Assembly: GCA_003249015.1 (NCBI GenBank)
Contig: QBLS01000002.1
Coordinates: 124,001 to 188,000, forward strand
Reading direction: 5' to 3'
DNA: 64,000 nucleotides
From: Pseudanabaena sp.
GTDB lineage: Bacteria > Cyanobacteriota > Cyanobacteriia > Pseudanabaenales > Pseudanabaenaceae
The notes under the pieces were generated by a model. That model was given only the letters and a program-made list of their open reading frames with translations, had not been told where the DNA came from and did no database searches. Position numbers and translations under genes: made by a program. Positions within the stretch are counted from its first letter, which is position 1, and the number at the start of each line of letters is the position of its first letter. This document shows positions 1-9,218 of the stretch, piece by piece.

Positions 1-1452
1 GATCGTCACAGGCACAAAAAATGCCATCATCACATACCACAGACCTTCGGGATACCAATTGCTGAGCAGAATGCGCCGCAACCAAGGCAAGTAGGTGAGC
101 AGGTCAACGCGGAAAGCATTTTTAGAAGATTGCACTGACCATAGAGCTTGTTCGGAAATGACCGCTTGGGCGATCGGGGTCATGATCGTTGCCCGATGTA
201 GAATTTCCGCTAATTCCGCCAGATTGCCAGGATAATCGTAGCTAATCAATCGCCGCATTTCCGATTGATCTAGTTCCAATAATGGGCGATTCTGTTCTTG
301 ACAAATTTGAGTGAGAAAGTAACGGGCAAAATCGGGAATATCCGCTTTGCGCTGAGGTAAGCTCAAAAGCTTGATTGAGATGATATCGAGGTCTGTGGGT
401 AAATCAATTTTGTCGGGCGAAGCAAGAATCAAGCGCACCCAAGATTGCACAGCTTGCGGTGATTCGATCTTAGCGGAGTCGTCATGGTTGAGTAAGATTG
501 TTCCTGATTTGAGGTAATTGATAATCTTTCCTAAATCACCTTCACTCAAAAATTGACAATTATTGAGTAACAGAGTTCCCCGTTCTAATAGTTCAAGAAT
601 TCCTTCCCTAATACCGACGCGCCCGAATAATAAATCTGTATCTAATTTGCCATCGGATTTACCATCAGGCAATCGCGGTAACTTAGCGCAGTCTAGCTCA
701 ACAAAGGGTTGAGCCGCTAAACCTGAGCGATCGTGGATCAACCCAGCTAGAAAAGTTTTGCCAGTTCCCGCCTGTCCTTGAAAAATGATGGGTTTTAGGG
801 TGGTGGCGGCTTGATCAATTTGTTGACTTAACTTTTGCGTTGACTTGCTGTTCCCGATAATTATTTGATCCTTAGGAACATTCTGAATGTAGGACTGCAA
901 CCCTTGAATACGTTGTTGTTCCTTGGCAATGCGGGTACTAAAAGCATTGAGATCTTGGGCTAGGAGCGTATTGAAGAGATGTTCTAGTTCTGGATGTTGC
1001 TGCATCAATTGCCAAAATCTGGCTTGGGGCAGAAACCAAATTTCGCTATTGGTAACGGCGATCGCCTGTGTCTGATGTTTGCCCTCCTTGAGCTTGGCAA
1101 TCAATGTCACATAGCCAAAGAGATCCCCTGCACTGCGCGGACGAATCTGGGATCTGCCAATTAATGAAGTTCGATAAATTTCGACTGCTCCCCATTTCAT
1201 CAAATACAGCCCGATCGCAGGTTGATCGACTTGATAAATGATTGCGCCTGTTTTCACTTTCAACAAATGTAGCGATCGGGCGATATCTTGCAAAGTGCGA
1301 TCGGGCAACTGTCCCCACAGTCGATGAAACCGCAACCAGTCACAGCATTCCGCCTCCGCCTCTAGATCGGTTTGGGGCAAGTCTTCTAATCCCGCGCCTA
1401 GAGGCGGAAAATCTGGGAAAGGTAAAGAAAGAGAATTAACTGTAGAAACCAT
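1..1452 (-). CDS. Cyclic-nucleotide-binding / degenerate sigma-54-type AAA membrane protein (partial)
   Basis: The gene runs leftward from ATG at 1452 and is open to the window edge (484 codons seen). Residues about 45-165 look like a cNMP-binding/CRP-type sensor. Residues about 205-430 resemble the AAA domain of sigma-54 activators. The Walker A motif GQAGTGKT is present (K232), but the Walker B Asp-Glu is replaced by Asn-Asn (N297-N298) and no GAFTGA loop is seen. After this come hydrophobic residues (LWYVMMAFF near the edge), suggesting a C-terminal membrane part outside the window. Cyanobacteria generally lack sigma-54, so a role as a sigma-54 activator is unlikely. A membrane-linked nucleotide sensor is inferred. 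The exact family and the C-terminal half cannot be judged here. Confidence 0.75.
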   Translation of the reverse strand, partial: MVSTVNSLSLPFPDFPPLGAGLEDLPQTDLEAEAECCDWLRFHRLWGQLPDRTLQDIARSLHLLKVKTGAIIYQVDQPAIGLYLMKWGAVEIYRTSLIGRSQIRPRSAGDLFGYVTLIAKLKEGKHQTQAIAVTNSEIWFLPQARFWQLMQQHPELEHLFNTLLAQDLNAFSTRIAKEQQRIQGLQSYIQNVPKDQIIIGNSKSTQKLSQQIDQAATTLKPIIFQGQAGTGKTFLAGLIHDRSGLAAQPFVELDCAKLPRLPDGKSDGKLDTDLLFGRVGIREGILELLERGTLLLNNCQFLSEGDLGKIINYLKSGTILLNHDDSAKIESPQAVQSWVRLILASPDKIDLPTDLDIISIKLLSLPQRKADIPDFARYFLTQICQEQNRPLLELDQSEMRRLISYDYPGNLAELAEILHRATIMTPIAQAVISEQALWSVQSSKNAFRVDLLTYLPWLRRILLSNWYPEGLWYVMMAFFVPVTI

Positions 1453-1476
1453 AGGTTCACATTGGATTATTCCTTT

Positions 1477-1587
1477 TTAAGTAGCTGATTATCATTAAAA
1501 TCCAAGACCAGAAGCTGTCCCGCCCGCACTAGTAGCGGGCGGGACAGCTTTCTAGGTCTTTAGTTTACTCATGCCTAGCTACTTAAA
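1477..1587. repeat. Hairpin element with conserved ends (complete copy)
   Basis: Outer ends near 1477-1500 and 1561-1587 are imperfect inverted repeats (AAGTAGCT... and ...AGCTACTT). Inside, 1511-1533 pairs with 1534-1552 around a GCCCGC/GCGGGC centre. This is the clearest complete copy of the family that recurs through the window. Confidence 0.7.
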
Positions 1588-1618
1588 GGCAGAATGCTAC
1601 AAATATAATCATTTACAA

Positions 1619-2374
1619 TCACTGTCGTACTTGCAGTACATAAAACGTATATCCGTAAAAGTCGCTAAATCTCTCAAATAGATTCATCTCTTCTTCAATT
1701 TTATCAATAACTAATTGAATGACAGGTGAAATTTCCACCTGACGCATTTGTTCGCGCAGGGGTTCGTAATAATTTTGCCACCAAGCCTGACTTGGTAGCC
1801 GATGCGTAGAAATCACCTTAAAGCCAGAACGATCCGCCCGATCGCTATTCTCAGTCTCGCTAGCAATCATCGGATAGGCTTTTTGCCAGTACAAAGCCGC
1901 AGGTTCTGGCACGCGATCGCTAAACCAACTTATTTCCGATATAACCGCAAGCCCTGTATTTGTAAGCAGCGATCTCCAGATTGTCAGCGCTTGTTCAAAC
2001 CCAAGATTATAAGCAGCTCCCTCAGACCAAAGTAAATTAATCGAACCATCTGCCCAATCGAGTTTTGCCATGTCACCATGAATTGGCTTGATCAGATGCT
2101 CTAGTTTGCTTTGCTTCGCACGCATCTTGAGTTCGTCAATAAAAACAGATGCAGAATCCACTGCGATGACAGGGCTTTGATAATATTCTGCAAGTAGCAA
2201 CGCGCCAGCACCACTCCCACAACCAAGATCAGCAATTTGCGGATGGGGAGGTAAAGTGGGGAGGTTGGTCAAAATATTGAGTGAGAAGTCATTGTCGCCA
2301 GGTCCTTTACGTTTAATCCCGCGATGTAAATCAATTAAAGCGTCAATGTACTCGGTTTGAGGATCTACACTCAT
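1619..2374 (-). CDS. Class I SAM-dependent methyltransferase
   Basis: This is a 251-residue protein. The AdoMet-binding motif I is IADLGCGSGAGALLLAEYY, near residues 47-65. An acidic residue follows the next strand (VIAVDS), and the post-I region GDMAKLDWADGSINLLWSEGA is typical of type-11 small-molecule methyltransferases. A GGAAAG ribosome site lies just upstream of ATG 2374. The C-terminal 100 residues are family-specific and helical. The substrate cannot be read from the sequence. It stands alone, flanked by hairpin repeats on both sides, so an operon partner is not evident. Confidence 0.8.
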   Translation of the reverse strand: MSVDPQTEYIDALIDLHRGIKRKGPGDNDFSLNILTNLPTLPPHPQIADLGCGSGAGALLLAEYYQSPVIAVDSASVFIDELKMRAKQSKLEHLIKPIHGDMAKLDWADGSINLLWSEGAAYNLGFEQALTIWRSLLTNTGLAVISEISWFSDRVPEPAALYWQKAYPMIASETENSDRADRSGFKVISTHRLPSQAWWQNYYEPLREQMRQVEISPVIQLVIDKIEEEMNLFERFSDFYGYTFYVLQVRQ

Positions 2375-2453
2375 TTAGTCTTTCCATTTTGATTTAGGCT
2401 TTTATTAATCTTACAGTTTATCTTCCTATCAATATCAAGTTCATCAGCGATCG

Positions 2454-2536
2454 CTCTCTAAAACCAGAGGTTATTCCGCCCGCGTAGCGGGCAGAATAAC
2501 CTCTGGTTTTAGAGAGTACTCATGCCTAGCTACTTA
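2454..2536. repeat. Hairpin element, 30-bp arms, with right outer end
   Basis: Positions 2454-2483 pair with 2487-2516 with a single mismatch and a GTA loop; the centre is CGCCCGC-GTA-GCGGGC. The outer end ACTCATGCCTAGCTACTTA follows at 2518-2536 and nearly matches the one at 1568-1586. Confidence 0.75.
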
Positions 2537-2565
2537 CCAGTTCTAAAAGCATTTGTAAATCATTA

Positions 2566-2632
2566 GGTTGTTGAAAGCGCACCCCTGTGGGGGCGCGCTT
2601 TCAACAACCATTTAATTATGCTTAGTTACTTA
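2566..2632. repeat. Hairpin element with GTTGTTGAAAGCGC arms
   Basis: Positions 2566-2585 pair with 2589-2609. A diverged outer end (ATGCTTAGTTACTTAA) follows at about 2617-2632. The arm sequence is unlike its neighbour at 2454, although the outer end is related. Confidence 0.65.
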
Positions 2633-2829
2633 ACTACCAGAATTTAATACAGAAAATAACCCATCCCATAAAGTTTCAATACATTCCGATACAACTCAAT
2701 TTATTAATAATTCCCGATATACACGATCTCAAACATCGTGGAGCTATATTCATTTTATCAGGATAAAAACTTCATAAGTACGAACGTTCACATTGCCTGC
2801 AAAAACAGTTTATAGACAGGAGATTCATC

Positions 2830-3906
2830 ATGAGAATTGCCCAAGTTTCACCACTATGGGAACAAGTTCCTCCGCCTGCCTATGGTGGCACTGAACTCGT
2901 AGTAAGTTTGCTCACCGAAGAAATGGTCAAGCGTGGTCACGATGTCACTCTATTTGCTTCGGGAGATTCCACAACTTCAGCCAAACTAGAATCTGTGCAT
3001 CCGAGAGCTTTGCGTTTAGATACCAGCGTTAAAGATCCAAATATTTACGATATGCTCAACATGAGCAGAGTCTATGAGAATGCTGACCAATTTGATATCA
3101 TTCATTCCCATGTTGGATGTGTTTCACTGCCCTACGCCAATCTAGTGAAAACGCCCACAGTCCATACTTTGCACGGTATTTTTACACCCGACAACAAAAA
3201 ATTATTCACTCATGTTCGTGAACAGCCCTTTGTAAGTATTTCCGATTCTCAAAGGGATACAAATCTAGGCTTAAACTACGTTTCCACAGTTTATAACGGT
3301 ATTGCTCCCAATACTTACAGTTTCTATATTCAACCAGAGCATCCTCCTTATTTAGCTTTCTTAGGTCGAATGTCGCCAGAAAAGGGAGCGCATTTAGCGA
3401 TCGCGATCGCTAAACGGTCAGGCTGGCACTTAAAAATGGCTGGAAAAGTAGATCCCGTAGATGTAGAGTACTTTGAGACTCAGATTCGCCCCCATATTGA
3501 TGGTCAGCAGATCGAATTTTTGGGAGAAGCTAATCATAGTCAAAAGAGTGTTCTCATGGGCGGAGCCGTTGCTACTCTATTCCCCATTACATGGAAAGAA
3601 CCCTTTGGACTAGTGATGATCGAATCAATGGTAACAGGAACTCCTGTAATTGCCATGAGTTTAGGTTCGGCTCCTGAAGTAATAGCCCACGGAATAAGTG
3701 GAATTTTGTGTCAAACGCTTACCGAATGTGTAGATGCGATCGCCCCTGCGGCTAAATTAGATCGTCGAGCTTGTCGGGATCATGTGTTGATAAATTTCAC
3801 GGCAAAACGCATGGCAGATGGCTATGAGGCAGTTTATCGCAAGATTTTAGGAGAGAAGTACTCTCTTAATGGACAAAAGCGAGATTTGGTAATGCCAATC
3901 CATTAA
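2830..3906 (+). CDS. Glycosyltransferase family 4 protein
   Basis: This is a 358-residue GT-B-fold glycosyltransferase. The N-terminal domain has VPPPAYGGTELVVSLL, the Gly-rich acceptor-side loop. The C-terminal donor-binding domain carries the FLGRMSPEKG motif (about residues 178-187) and the E-x7-E segment EPFGLVMIESM. Such enzymes transfer sugar from a nucleotide sugar, usually in exopolysaccharide, glycolipid or sucrose-type pathways; the acceptor is not predictable. A strong ribosome site (ACAGGAGA) precedes the ATG. It lies alone between repeat-rich gaps. Confidence 0.82.
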   Translation: MRIAQVSPLWEQVPPPAYGGTELVVSLLTEEMVKRGHDVTLFASGDSTTSAKLESVHPRALRLDTSVKDPNIYDMLNMSRVYENADQFDIIHSHVGCVSLPYANLVKTPTVHTLHGIFTPDNKKLFTHVREQPFVSISDSQRDTNLGLNYVSTVYNGIAPNTYSFYIQPEHPPYLAFLGRMSPEKGAHLAIAIAKRSGWHLKMAGKVDPVDVEYFETQIRPHIDGQQIEFLGEANHSQKSVLMGGAVATLFPITWKEPFGLVMIESMVTGTPVIAMSLGSAPEVIAHGISGILCQTLTECVDAIAPAAKLDRRACRDHVLINFTAKRMADGYEAVYRKILGEKYSLNGQKRDLVMPIH

Positions 3907-3939
3907 GAAGTTAGTGGCGCACAGCACCACCAACTTCTT
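3905..3939. repeat. Small imperfect hairpin at the glycosyltransferase stop codon
   Basis: Positions 3905-3919 pair with 3926-3939 around a GGCGCACAGC centre. It begins inside the stop codon region of the preceding gene. Just after it, AAGGAGAAAATATC and ATG (3961) start only a six-codon frame, probably an abandoned gene start. Confidence 0.5.
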
Positions 3940-4074
3940 AATTCAAAAGGAGAAAATATCATGCTGAGCTTAAATAGACAGGCGATTGCTCTCATTTCTG
4001 ATCATGCTGATCCTGCATTTGACCTAACTTTGCTAAAGTATGGCTGTATTCATCCTTGTTAGGGAATAAAACCC

Positions 4075-4137
4075 AATAAGCGAGTGGCGGCGTTTTGCGC
4101 CGCCACTCGCTTATTACGAACTCTTGCTTTGCTATAT
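4075..4137. repeat. Hairpin element (GCGAGTGGCGGCG type)
   Basis: Positions 4075-4092 pair perfectly with 4098-4115. The flank at 4120-4137 is an 18-bp exact reverse-complement match of 26044-26061, which flanks a hairpin with the same GCGAGTGGCGGCG arms. These are two copies of one dispersed element. Confidence 0.75.
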
Positions 4138-4189
4138 AATCTGGTTTTAACTCAAGAGATAATGCAATTAAACGATTACCCGAAAGCGC

Positions 4190-4262
4190 AATTTTGAGAT
4201 CCAGCAAATTTTTAAAAGGGGCGCAAAGCGCCCCTTTTAAAAATTTGCTGGATCTCAAAATT
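4190..4262. repeat. 35-bp perfect inverted repeat at the gyrA-type stop codon
   Basis: Positions 4190-4224 are the exact reverse complement of 4228-4262 (35 of 35) with an AAA loop and a GCGC-AAA-GCGC centre. The right arm includes two bases of the stop codon of the topoisomerase gene. It could act as a terminator or RNA-stabilising hairpin for that gene. Confidence 0.9.
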
Positions 4263-6960
4263 AGGCTGTAGTAGAAACTACGCGAATCACTTTTTCTGAT
4301 CTTCCTAAATCACTCTCACCCGCAAATATAGAACGACCAAAACCATTGGGTAACTCCAAGGGAATCGCGCCCAAGGGCATTTGCACTGTTCGTAAACCTG
4401 CATCATTATCCAAACCAATTAGGAAAGTGACTGGTAAGTCTAAACGGGGATTAGCGATCGCGGTCATACTTACTAAGCTATCGGTGCGTGATTGGAACTT
4501 AAAGCATTGTGAACCGATCGCACCTCTCACCGCAGCGCGAATATGCACAGCCGATAAGCGTTTGGCAAAACCTTCAGCCGTAATTAAAATCAATTCTGAC
4601 TCAGGATAACGCTGTAAATCTAACGTCGATACGCCGATCTGAGTCTCGGAACTGCCTAACCGTAAAGCCATATTGCCTGAAGCAGTGCGACCAACCGTAG
4701 GGATTTGGGTTTCGTCAGCTTTGAGGCGCAAAATCCGACCTGCAGAAGTAGCGATCGCCAATTCTTGATCATCGCTCACCACATCCGCCCAAAACAGTGA
4801 GTCATCTTCTTTTAATTTGGCAACAATTAGTCCTCTAGAGTTCATGTCCGCAAACTCAGCTAGGGAAGATCTCTTGATTTTTCCTTGACTGGAAAGCACA
4901 ACTAGCTTGTCATTGGATTGAGCATCCTTTTCCCAAACGAATTGGGAGACAATCTTCTCCGCATTATCAGGCAGCAGCGTTACTAGGGGTGTTCCCCGAC
5001 CTTTGCCCTTGACCATCGGAATATTATTTAGCCCTAGCGGTAAAGCTCTTCCTGATTTGGTCAGCAGCACCAAATCGCGATCGCTACGAGTATCGTAGGC
5101 GGCTATCATGACATCATCATTGAGATTAGCGGAATAGGATACTTTAGAATTATTCTCTAAAACTTTGACATAGCCCTTGTGGGTAATTTGTACGGTAATA
5201 TCCTGCGGTTCAGCAATGGGAATATTTAGCTCAGTGGTCAGGGAAATCAGAGGGACTTCCACCTGTCTGGGTTGATTAGTTTTTGTGGAAGACTTGCGAT
5301 TAGCTTTGGGAATAGCTTCAGCAGTTTCGCTAGCCTCATTTTCAGATGCTTCAACCCTCGCTTGAGTCTTTTTGGATTTAGGTTGGTCCAAGCTCTCCGA
5401 TGTCAATGTATCTGGCTTTTGAGCATCATTAGAATGTTCCCAAGCGAGATAGGTGCGACGCTGATCACTATGTCTCTTTTTGTGATCACGCAGTTCTTTT
5501 TTGAGATGCTTCAGCAATTCACGGCGATCGCCTAGTAGCCTTTCAAGTCTGGTAACTTGTTGCTGCAATCCATCTAATTCTTCACGAATTTTTTGCTGCT
5601 CAATGGCGGTGATGCGGCGCAGAGGCATCGATAAAATTGCTTCAGCTTGTAGTTCTGAAAGTCCAAACTCAGTTTGCAAGTCGCCTTTAGCTAGAGCGCT
5701 ATTGTTGGCAAATCTAAGAATTCTAATTAAGCGATCAAGATCCTGAAGAACTAGAACTAATCCTTCTAATAAATGGGATTTTTCTTGAGCCTTCTTGAGT
5801 TCATAACGGAAGCGTTTGGCAAGGGTTTCTTCCCTAAAGTCGAGAAACTCTTGTAATAGTTCACGCAGGCTCATTTGCTTTGGTAGTGAGCCTTTGAGTG
5901 CGAGTAAAATTACGCCAAAGTTACTCTGCAAAGCGGTCTGACGATACAGTTGATCAAGAATAACCTCAGGAATGATATCTTTTTTTAGCTCGATTACAAC
6001 TCGCATTCCTGTGCGATCGCTTTCATCACGGATATCAGAAATACCATCAATTTTGCCATTATTGACCAGCTCCGCGATCTTCTCAATCCATGCAGACTTG
6101 TTAACTTGATAGGGAAGCTCAGTAATAATGATCGCTAACTTTTGGCGTTTACCTGTTCCCTTTCCGCCCATCTGTTCCACAGAGGCGACACCGCGAATGG
6201 TAATGCTGCCGCGTCCCGTTAAATAAGCCTCACGTACACCCGCTGCATCCATAATAATTCCGCCCGTGGGAAAGTCTGGCGCAGGAATCAAGGATAGTAA
6301 TTGCTCATCGGGTAGATTGGGATTGTCTATTAAAGCGATCGCGCCATCAATTACTTCACCCAAATTATGGGGTGGGATATTCGTTGCCATACCAACGGCA
6401 ATCCCTGTGGAGCCATTAAGTAAGAGCATGGGCAATTGAGCGGGTAACACCGATGGTTCTTGCTCAGAGCCATCGAAGTTGTCCACAAAGTCCACGACTT
6501 CTTCTTCAATTTCTCCCAGTAGCGCCTCATTGCCGATCGCAGCTAAGCGGCATTCGGTGTAGCGCATTGCCGCAGCAGGATCATTATCAACTGATCCAAA
6601 GTTGCCATGACCAGCAAGTAGCGGATAACGACTAGAAAAGTCTTGGACTAGACGTACTAGGGCATCGTAGACTGATTGATCGCCATGGGGGTGATACTTA
6701 CCCAAGACATCACCAACTACGCGGGCGCACTTACGAAAGGGACGCTCTGGCAGTAAGCCTAGCTCATGCATGGCGTAGATAATGCGTCGGTGTACGGGCT
6801 TCAGTCCATCACGCGCGTCGGGAAGGGCACGACCAACAATTACGCTCATGGCGTACTCTAAGTATGATCGCTGCATTTCTGAGTGAAGCGAAGTCGAAAT
6901 GATATTCCCCCCATTTGACTCCAACCCAAAATTTAGCTGTTGCTGCCCTTGCTTTGCCAT
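4261..6960 (-). CDS. gyrA: Type IIA topoisomerase subunit A (GyrA/ParC family)
   Basis: This 899-residue protein is the DNA cleavage/rejoining subunit of a type IIA topoisomerase. The catalytic tyrosine is Y134 in [10 protein letters not shown], and the winged-helix region [14 protein letters not shown] is at about 89-101. An N-terminal breakage-reunion domain is followed by a coiled coil (about 400-510), a charged low-complexity linker (about 515-585) and a six-bladed C-terminal beta-pinwheel. The GyrA box (QRRGGKG-like) expected in the first blade of a true gyrase is not seen, so a ParC-like role is possible. Cyanobacteria often carry two such paralogues. The position of the quinolone-contact serine is Q95. 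Confidence 0.85.
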   Translation of the reverse strand: MAKQGQQQLNFGLESNGGNIISTSLHSEMQRSYLEYAMSVIVGRALPDARDGLKPVHRRIIYAMHELGLLPERPFRKCARVVGDVLGKYHPHGDQSVYDALVRLVQDFSSRYPLLAGHGNFGSVDNDPAAAMRYTECRLAAIGNEALLGEIEEEVVDFVDNFDGSEQEPSVLPAQLPMLLLNGSTGIAVGMATNIPPHNLGEVIDGAIALIDNPNLPDEQLLSLIPAPDFPTGGIIMDAAGVREAYLTGRGSITIRGVASVEQMGGKGTGKRQKLAIIITELPYQVNKSAWIEKIAELVNNGKIDGISDIRDESDRTGMRVVIELKKDIIPEVILDQLYRQTALQSNFGVILLALKGSLPKQMSLRELLQEFLDFREETLAKRFRYELKKAQEKSHLLEGLVLVLQDLDRLIRILRFANNSALAKGDLQTEFGLSELQAEAILSMPLRRITAIEQQKIREELDGLQQQVTRLERLLGDRRELLKHLKKELRDHKKRHSDQRRTYLAWEHSNDAQKPDTLTSESLDQPKSKKTQARVEASENEASETAEAIPKANRKSSTKTNQPRQVEVPLISLTTELNIPIAEPQDITVQITHKGYVKVLENNSKVSYSANLNDDVMIAAYDTRSDRDLVLLTKSGRALPLGLNNIPMVKGKGRGTPLVTLLPDNAEKIVSQFVWEKDAQSNDKLVVLSSQGKIKRSSLAEFADMNSRGLIVAKLKEDDSLFWADVVSDDQELAIATSAGRILRLKADETQIPTVGRTASGNMALRLGSSETQIGVSTLDLQRYPESELILITAEGFAKRLSAVHIRAAVRGAIGSQCFKFQSRTDSLVSMTAIANPRLDLPVTFLIGLDNDAGLRTVQMPLGAIPLELPNGFGRSIFAGESDLGRSEKVIRVVSTTA

Positions 6961-7033
6961 AAAATCTACGAACGCTTTTCAAAATAATCACAGTACTTGA
7001 AAACAATGTAACAGTTTCAACAAAAAATATGGG

Positions 7034-7080
7034 AATCAAACAAAAAGCGAGTGGCAGTACTACTCGCTTTTTGTTTGATT
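7034..7080. repeat. Hairpin, 19-bp perfect arms
   Basis: Positions 7034-7052 pair with 7062-7080. It shares the AAGCGAGTGGC centre with the elements at 4075 and 26044 but has different outer arms. Confidence 0.75.
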
Positions 7081-7104
7081 CGTAGTCATTTGGGGATTGA
7101 ACTT

Positions 7105-7161
7105 GAAAGCCTAAAACAGGAAAGGCGGCGCATCGCGCTGCCTTTCCTGTTTTAGACTTTC
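7105..7161. repeat. Hairpin with about 27-bp arms
   Basis: The segments 7105-7131 and about 7135-7161 pair with a few mismatches around GGCGGCGCATCGCGCTGCC. It lies 25 bp from the preceding hairpin. Confidence 0.65.
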
Positions 7162-7313
7162 GGCGCAGTACGTCAAACAAAAGCCAGCTTTGGAATTTTC
7201 AGAGCCTTGATCGCTTAAAATTTATATATATAAAACTTGTTACAAAAGTGCATTTGTCAGCTTTACTGTCATAAGTTTTGGGTAACATAGTCAAACAAGT
7301 ACTTTAGAAAATC

Positions 7314-8582
7314 ATGACAAGCCTCAAAAATGCCGTTGAGGAAATCGTTGTTGTTGAGGTACAGGAACAGATTAAGCATCTTAGTCCAACTGCACAGCAA
7401 GCAATAAACTTAAGTGAAGTCGCCGCCTTCGCACTTAATCGTTTGCCTGTGCTGTATGCAAGTACGAGTCGAGGTTGGCTCCAACAGCGCAAACGCGCCC
7501 ATAGTGAATTTCAAAATCAAATTGTTAATGCCGTCAAGCAAGCACTGCTGGGTATCAAACGCGACCCCCTGCGTCAATCCACAAAAATCGCCGCCAGTAA
7601 GGTTGAAACACCCGCCCATGTCTTGGCTAAACTTCAAAAACTTTTCAGAAAATCGTCTTTAATGTGGCAGCAAGTGCCACAAGCTTTTCAAAATACCCTT
7701 GATCTGGTTACGCACACACCCGAATATGCAGGCTTGAGCATTGGCGATCGCGATCGCCTCCAAGAAATTAAAGGTTATCTGCACAGAAAAGGCAGTGGAT
7801 ACCAAGACACTAAAAATAATCGGGCTTGGCAGAATAAAGCTGAACTACCGAATCAAGAACTGGACTCGTACATCATTTCTGCTTCCTACTTTGTCGTAAA
7901 TGTTTTAGAAGTATTAGTTAAACAGGAAGTAGTGCATCAAGTATCCAAGATGGCGAATGTGTTGCCGCGCAAAGTTGGCATTGACGATGTGTGTGCTTAT
8001 GTCCTAAACCGCTTGCCTGCAATGTATGCCACTACTGAGCAGGGCATCATTTGGCAAACTCAAAGGGCTAATGAACAGTTGGCAAGCCAGATTGAGTCAA
8101 CGATTATTCAGTCATTAATGACCCTCAGCAAAACTCCGCGCCGCCTTACCGATCCCATTCCTCTGTTGAAATTTGAAGAGGGATGCGAACAGGCGATCGC
8201 GGAATTGAGACAAATATTTCAAAGAAATGATATTACATGGAAAAATATCGTTCCCCTCGCAGAATATGCGATCGACCATGAGAGACATGGCATGACCTAC
8301 TGGCGGCAGCAATGGCGGATGTTAGGGCAGATTTATAGCGAAATGTATTTAAAACCTGGGGATGCTGAGTTGTCTCTGAGCCAAAGTTCTGAAGGTGAAA
8401 TTTTAGTTGTCCGAACCAATACTAAAGAGGCTTTTGGGTGGTTGGCTGATAATCCTAAAAATCTTGGTATCAGCACATTGCGGCTTTTTCCTGCTGTGGC
8501 AGAAATTGAACTCTATGCTACTTTCTTAGACTTTTCGATCACATATACCCGTGAAGAAATGGCTGCTGATGGTGTGATCTAA
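7314..8582 (+). CDS. Protein with two ComFB-like domains
   Basis: The 422-residue protein contains two copies of the ComFB (late competence) signature. These are AAFALNRLPVLYASTSRGWL (about residues 37-56) and CAYVLNRLPAMYATTEQG (about 226-243). Each is followed by a Q-R/A helix. The C-terminal 60 residues form a separate acidic region. ComFB proteins are small c-di-nucleotide receptors involved in motility and natural competence in cyanobacteria; that link is established for single-domain members and inferred here. A tandem fusion is unusual. No ribosome site stands out, but ATG 7314 is the first in-frame start. Confidence 0.75.
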   Translation: MTSLKNAVEEIVVVEVQEQIKHLSPTAQQAINLSEVAAFALNRLPVLYASTSRGWLQQRKRAHSEFQNQIVNAVKQALLGIKRDPLRQSTKIAASKVETPAHVLAKLQKLFRKSSLMWQQVPQAFQNTLDLVTHTPEYAGLSIGDRDRLQEIKGYLHRKGSGYQDTKNNRAWQNKAELPNQELDSYIISASYFVVNVLEVLVKQEVVHQVSKMANVLPRKVGIDDVCAYVLNRLPAMYATTEQGIIWQTQRANEQLASQIESTIIQSLMTLSKTPRRLTDPIPLLKFEEGCEQAIAELRQIFQRNDITWKNIVPLAEYAIDHERHGMTYWRQQWRMLGQIYSEMYLKPGDAELSLSQSSEGEILVVRTNTKEAFGWLADNPKNLGISTLRLFPAVAEIELYATFLDFSITYTREEMAADGVI

Positions 8583-8618
8583 AACTAATGACGGCGTGTG
8601 TCGCGCCGCCATCAGTTT
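8583..8618. repeat. Imperfect hairpin between convergent genes
   Basis: AAACTAATGACGGCG (from 8583) pairs with CGCCGCCATCAGTTT. It lies between two convergent stop codons and may serve as a bidirectional terminator. Confidence 0.5.
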
Positions 8619-8620
8619 AG

Positions 8621-9064
8621 TTACATACCACCGCGTCGGCTACCGCGCTCTTCGCGGAACTTGGCAATTTGTTGCTTCTGCTCAGGTGTGAGCACATTTT
8701 CAATTTGAGTCTTAGTGTCCTGCATGATTGCTTTCATTTGTTGCTTCTGAGCTTCGGTCAGATTCAAAGAATTTTTGACTCCTTTGCGATCGCCAGATTG
8801 ACGGGCTTGGGCAATTACGGCCCGTTGTTCGGCAGTCAAAACCGCTTCACGGCGAGTTTTGGCACTTTCGCGAATTGACTTCATTTGGGTCTTTTGAGCT
8901 TCGGTCAAGTTCAGATTTTTCCAAGCGCCTTCGCCACGGGGCTTACGGTTTTCCATGCGATTGGGCATAGAGGTTTGGGCTGAGACAAGACTAGGAAGGC
9001 TAGCTGCGCCAACCGCAACAGTTACACAAGCGATCGCGGCGATTTTCTTAAAATTGTTAAGCAT
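8621..9064 (-). CDS. Spy/CpxP-like periplasmic LTxxQ protein
   Basis: This 147-residue protein has an N-terminal Sec signal (hydrophobic IACVTVAVGAASLPSLVSA, cleavage likely after SAQ/A near residue 29). Four LTxxQ-type motifs follow: LTEAQKTQ, LTAEQRAV, LTEAQKQQ and LTPEQKQQ. The motifs define the Spy/CpxP family of periplasmic, helical, metal- or stress-responsive chaperone-like proteins. The mature part is rich in Lys, Arg and Gln and ends in RGSRRGGM. It is monocistronic as far as can be seen. The chaperone role is inferred from family only. Confidence 0.78.
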   Translation of the reverse strand: MLNNFKKIAAIACVTVAVGAASLPSLVSAQTSMPNRMENRKPRGEGAWKNLNLTEAQKTQMKSIRESAKTRREAVLTAEQRAVIAQARQSGDRKGVKNSLNLTEAQKQQMKAIMQDTKTQIENVLTPEQKQQIAKFREERGSRRGGM

Positions 9065-9146
9065 TTAATTTTCCCCTTGGTTAGAAGGCTTATTGATCTG
9101 TACAGGTGTTTGGACAATCGCGCCATGCAAAAGGTTCAAAAGTGAT

Positions 9147-9197
9147 CCACAAAAAAATTAAAAGCGTTGCAAGGCAACGCTTTTAATTTTTTTGTGG
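9147..9197. repeat. Hairpin, 24-bp perfect arms
   Basis: Positions 9147-9170 are the exact reverse complement of 9174-9197, with an AAG loop and GCGTTGC-AAG-GCAACGC centre. It lies between the Spy-like gene start and the downstream end of the next leftward gene. Confidence 0.88.
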
Positions 9198-9218
9198 CTT
9201 GAGCGCAAAACGCTGTTA

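Larger units (their letters stand above)
2375..2829. other. 455-bp intergenic region with two hairpin elements
   Basis: It holds the hairpins listed at 2454-2536 and 2566-2632. The rest is AT-rich leader of the glycosyltransferase gene, with a good AGGAG-type ribosome site at about 2818-2823. No further gene was seen. Confidence 0.6.
6961..7313. other. 353-bp divergent intergenic region
   Basis: It separates the divergent topoisomerase and ComFB-type genes and holds the hairpins at 7034-7080 and 7105-7161. Promoters for both genes should lie here, but none is clear enough to mark. Confidence 0.5.

Noticed and set aside
3992-4258. 88-codon open frame on the minus strand
   Set aside because: It is made almost wholly of two hairpin elements (4075-4137 and 4190-4262), so the translation reflects repeats.
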